Source: Acidobacteriota bacterium
GTDB taxonomy: Bacteria; Acidobacteriota; Terriglobia; Terriglobales; Acidobacteriaceae
Reading direction: 5' to 3'
Assembly (NCBI GenBank): GCA_021828835.1
Contig: JAJZCY010000006.1
Coordinates: 1 to 40,362, forward strand
Length of the DNA stretch: 40,362 nt
Part shown: positions 40,041 through 40,362 of the stretch, piece by piece
Layout: every line of letters begins with the position of its first letter
Position numbering within the stretch: position 1 is the stretch's first letter
Made by a program: the position numbers and the translations under genes
Notes under the pieces: generated by a model
The model's database searches: none
What the model saw: only the letters and a program-made list of their open reading frames with translations
What the model was told of the DNA's origin: nothing

Positions 40041-40362
40041 TTGGCCGGAAGGACACAAAATCCGAAATCATCATGCCCTGTCTCGCTAGTTTAGAACCGG
40101 TGGCAGACCGCCATTGTCTTCGCACGTGCAGTTGTTGCAGGTCTCGATCCCAGATTTTCTTGCCTTTTTCTCAGAACATCTCCTTCGTAGAAGTTGTCGA
40201 GTGGCCCATCGTCCCTCCGTCCCTCAGCCATTACAACCACCATTGGGGAGCCCCTCACCGCGTTCTTTGCGACAAGGGTGGGTTGGGCGAAACTCCGCCT
40301 CACTCTATTAATCCCCGCCGCCCCTTCGTTCTGTGGTCTGGGTGGGCGGGGAGACGCTGGAC
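40041..40362. other. Non-coding window end downstream of the integrase, with a degenerate repeat copy
   Basis: No reading frame of about 60-70 codons here looks like a protein. The stretch around 40238-40275 (GGGGAGCCCCTCACCGCG, then TTTGCG and AAGGGTGGG) shares the CACCGCG...TGCG...AGGGTGGG layout of the 78-bp repeat at 20894. Any cargo of the element coded by the integrase would lie beyond the edge. Confidence 0.4.

Noticed and set aside
40091-40311. Short frames after the integrase as cargo genes
   Set aside because: They are 65-70 codons without motifs, and part of the stretch resembles the intergenic repeat family.

Overview
The window looks like chromosomal DNA of an acidobacterium (Acidobacteriota, probably Terriglobia/Acidobacteriaceae). 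The evidence is high GC content, an Oar-like TonB-dependent receptor with an N-terminal carboxypeptidase-regulatory domain, a hopanoid-associated glycosyltransferase (HpnB type), and small imperfect palindromic repeats in many intergenic gaps. Placement to genus is not possible from the sequence alone.

Layout: (1) 1-2393, minus strand: a translation cluster reading tRNA-Thr(TGT), tRNA-Tyr(GTA), a small membrane protein, tRNA-Thr(GGT), tRNA-Gly(TCC), a small unknown protein, then tuf (EF-Tu, cut by the window edge). This is the same gene content as the thrU-tyrU-glyT-thrT-tufB locus of E. coli, with the last two tRNAs swapped and two small genes inserted. (2) 2700-3337: a VapC/Phd-type toxin-antitoxin pair. 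(3) 3510-7689: a secreted PEGA-domain protein, an anchored unknown protein, a sorbosone-dehydrogenase-like secreted quinoprotein, a DUF2007 protein and a small membrane protein. (4) 7819-15017: an M23 endopeptidase, thiL coupled to an unknown protein, DoxX, a PHP-like metallohydrolase, a LOG-family protein, a membrane protein and a beta-barrel protein. (5) 15018-15910: no intact gene, possibly a decayed reading frame. (6) 15911-19444: a sugar-phosphate isomerase-like TIM barrel and hypC-hypD-hypE, the FeCN-ligand part of [NiFe]-hydrogenase maturation, without hypA/B/F or structural genes here. (7) 19619-26234: an ankyrin protein, a membrane protein, an exact 78-bp tandem repeat, DUF3467, a GT39-like glycosyltransferase, and two divergently transcribed Na+/H+ antiporters of different families (NhaP-like and NhaD-like). 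(8) 26270-30153: hpnB and a P-type cation ATPase. (9) 30223-38415: an OmpR-type response regulator, a TonB-dependent receptor on the opposite strand, a CpxA-like histidine kinase, then a two-subunit molybdenum hydroxylase (IorA/IorB-like). (10) 38500-40362: tRNA-Arg(CCT) and a tyrosine recombinase, probably the edge of an integrated element that runs out of the window.

Most genes are housekeeping or ordinary accessory genes. I see no CRISPR array, no phage structural genes and no obvious multi-gene defence or secretion system. The parts most worth following are the receptor lying between the two halves of a two-component system next to a molybdenum enzyme, three matching GTGA-N6-TCAC palindromes in front of unrelated genes, the HypC with a cysteine-containing tail, the unknown protein translationally coupled to ThiL, and several distinct intergenic repeat families.
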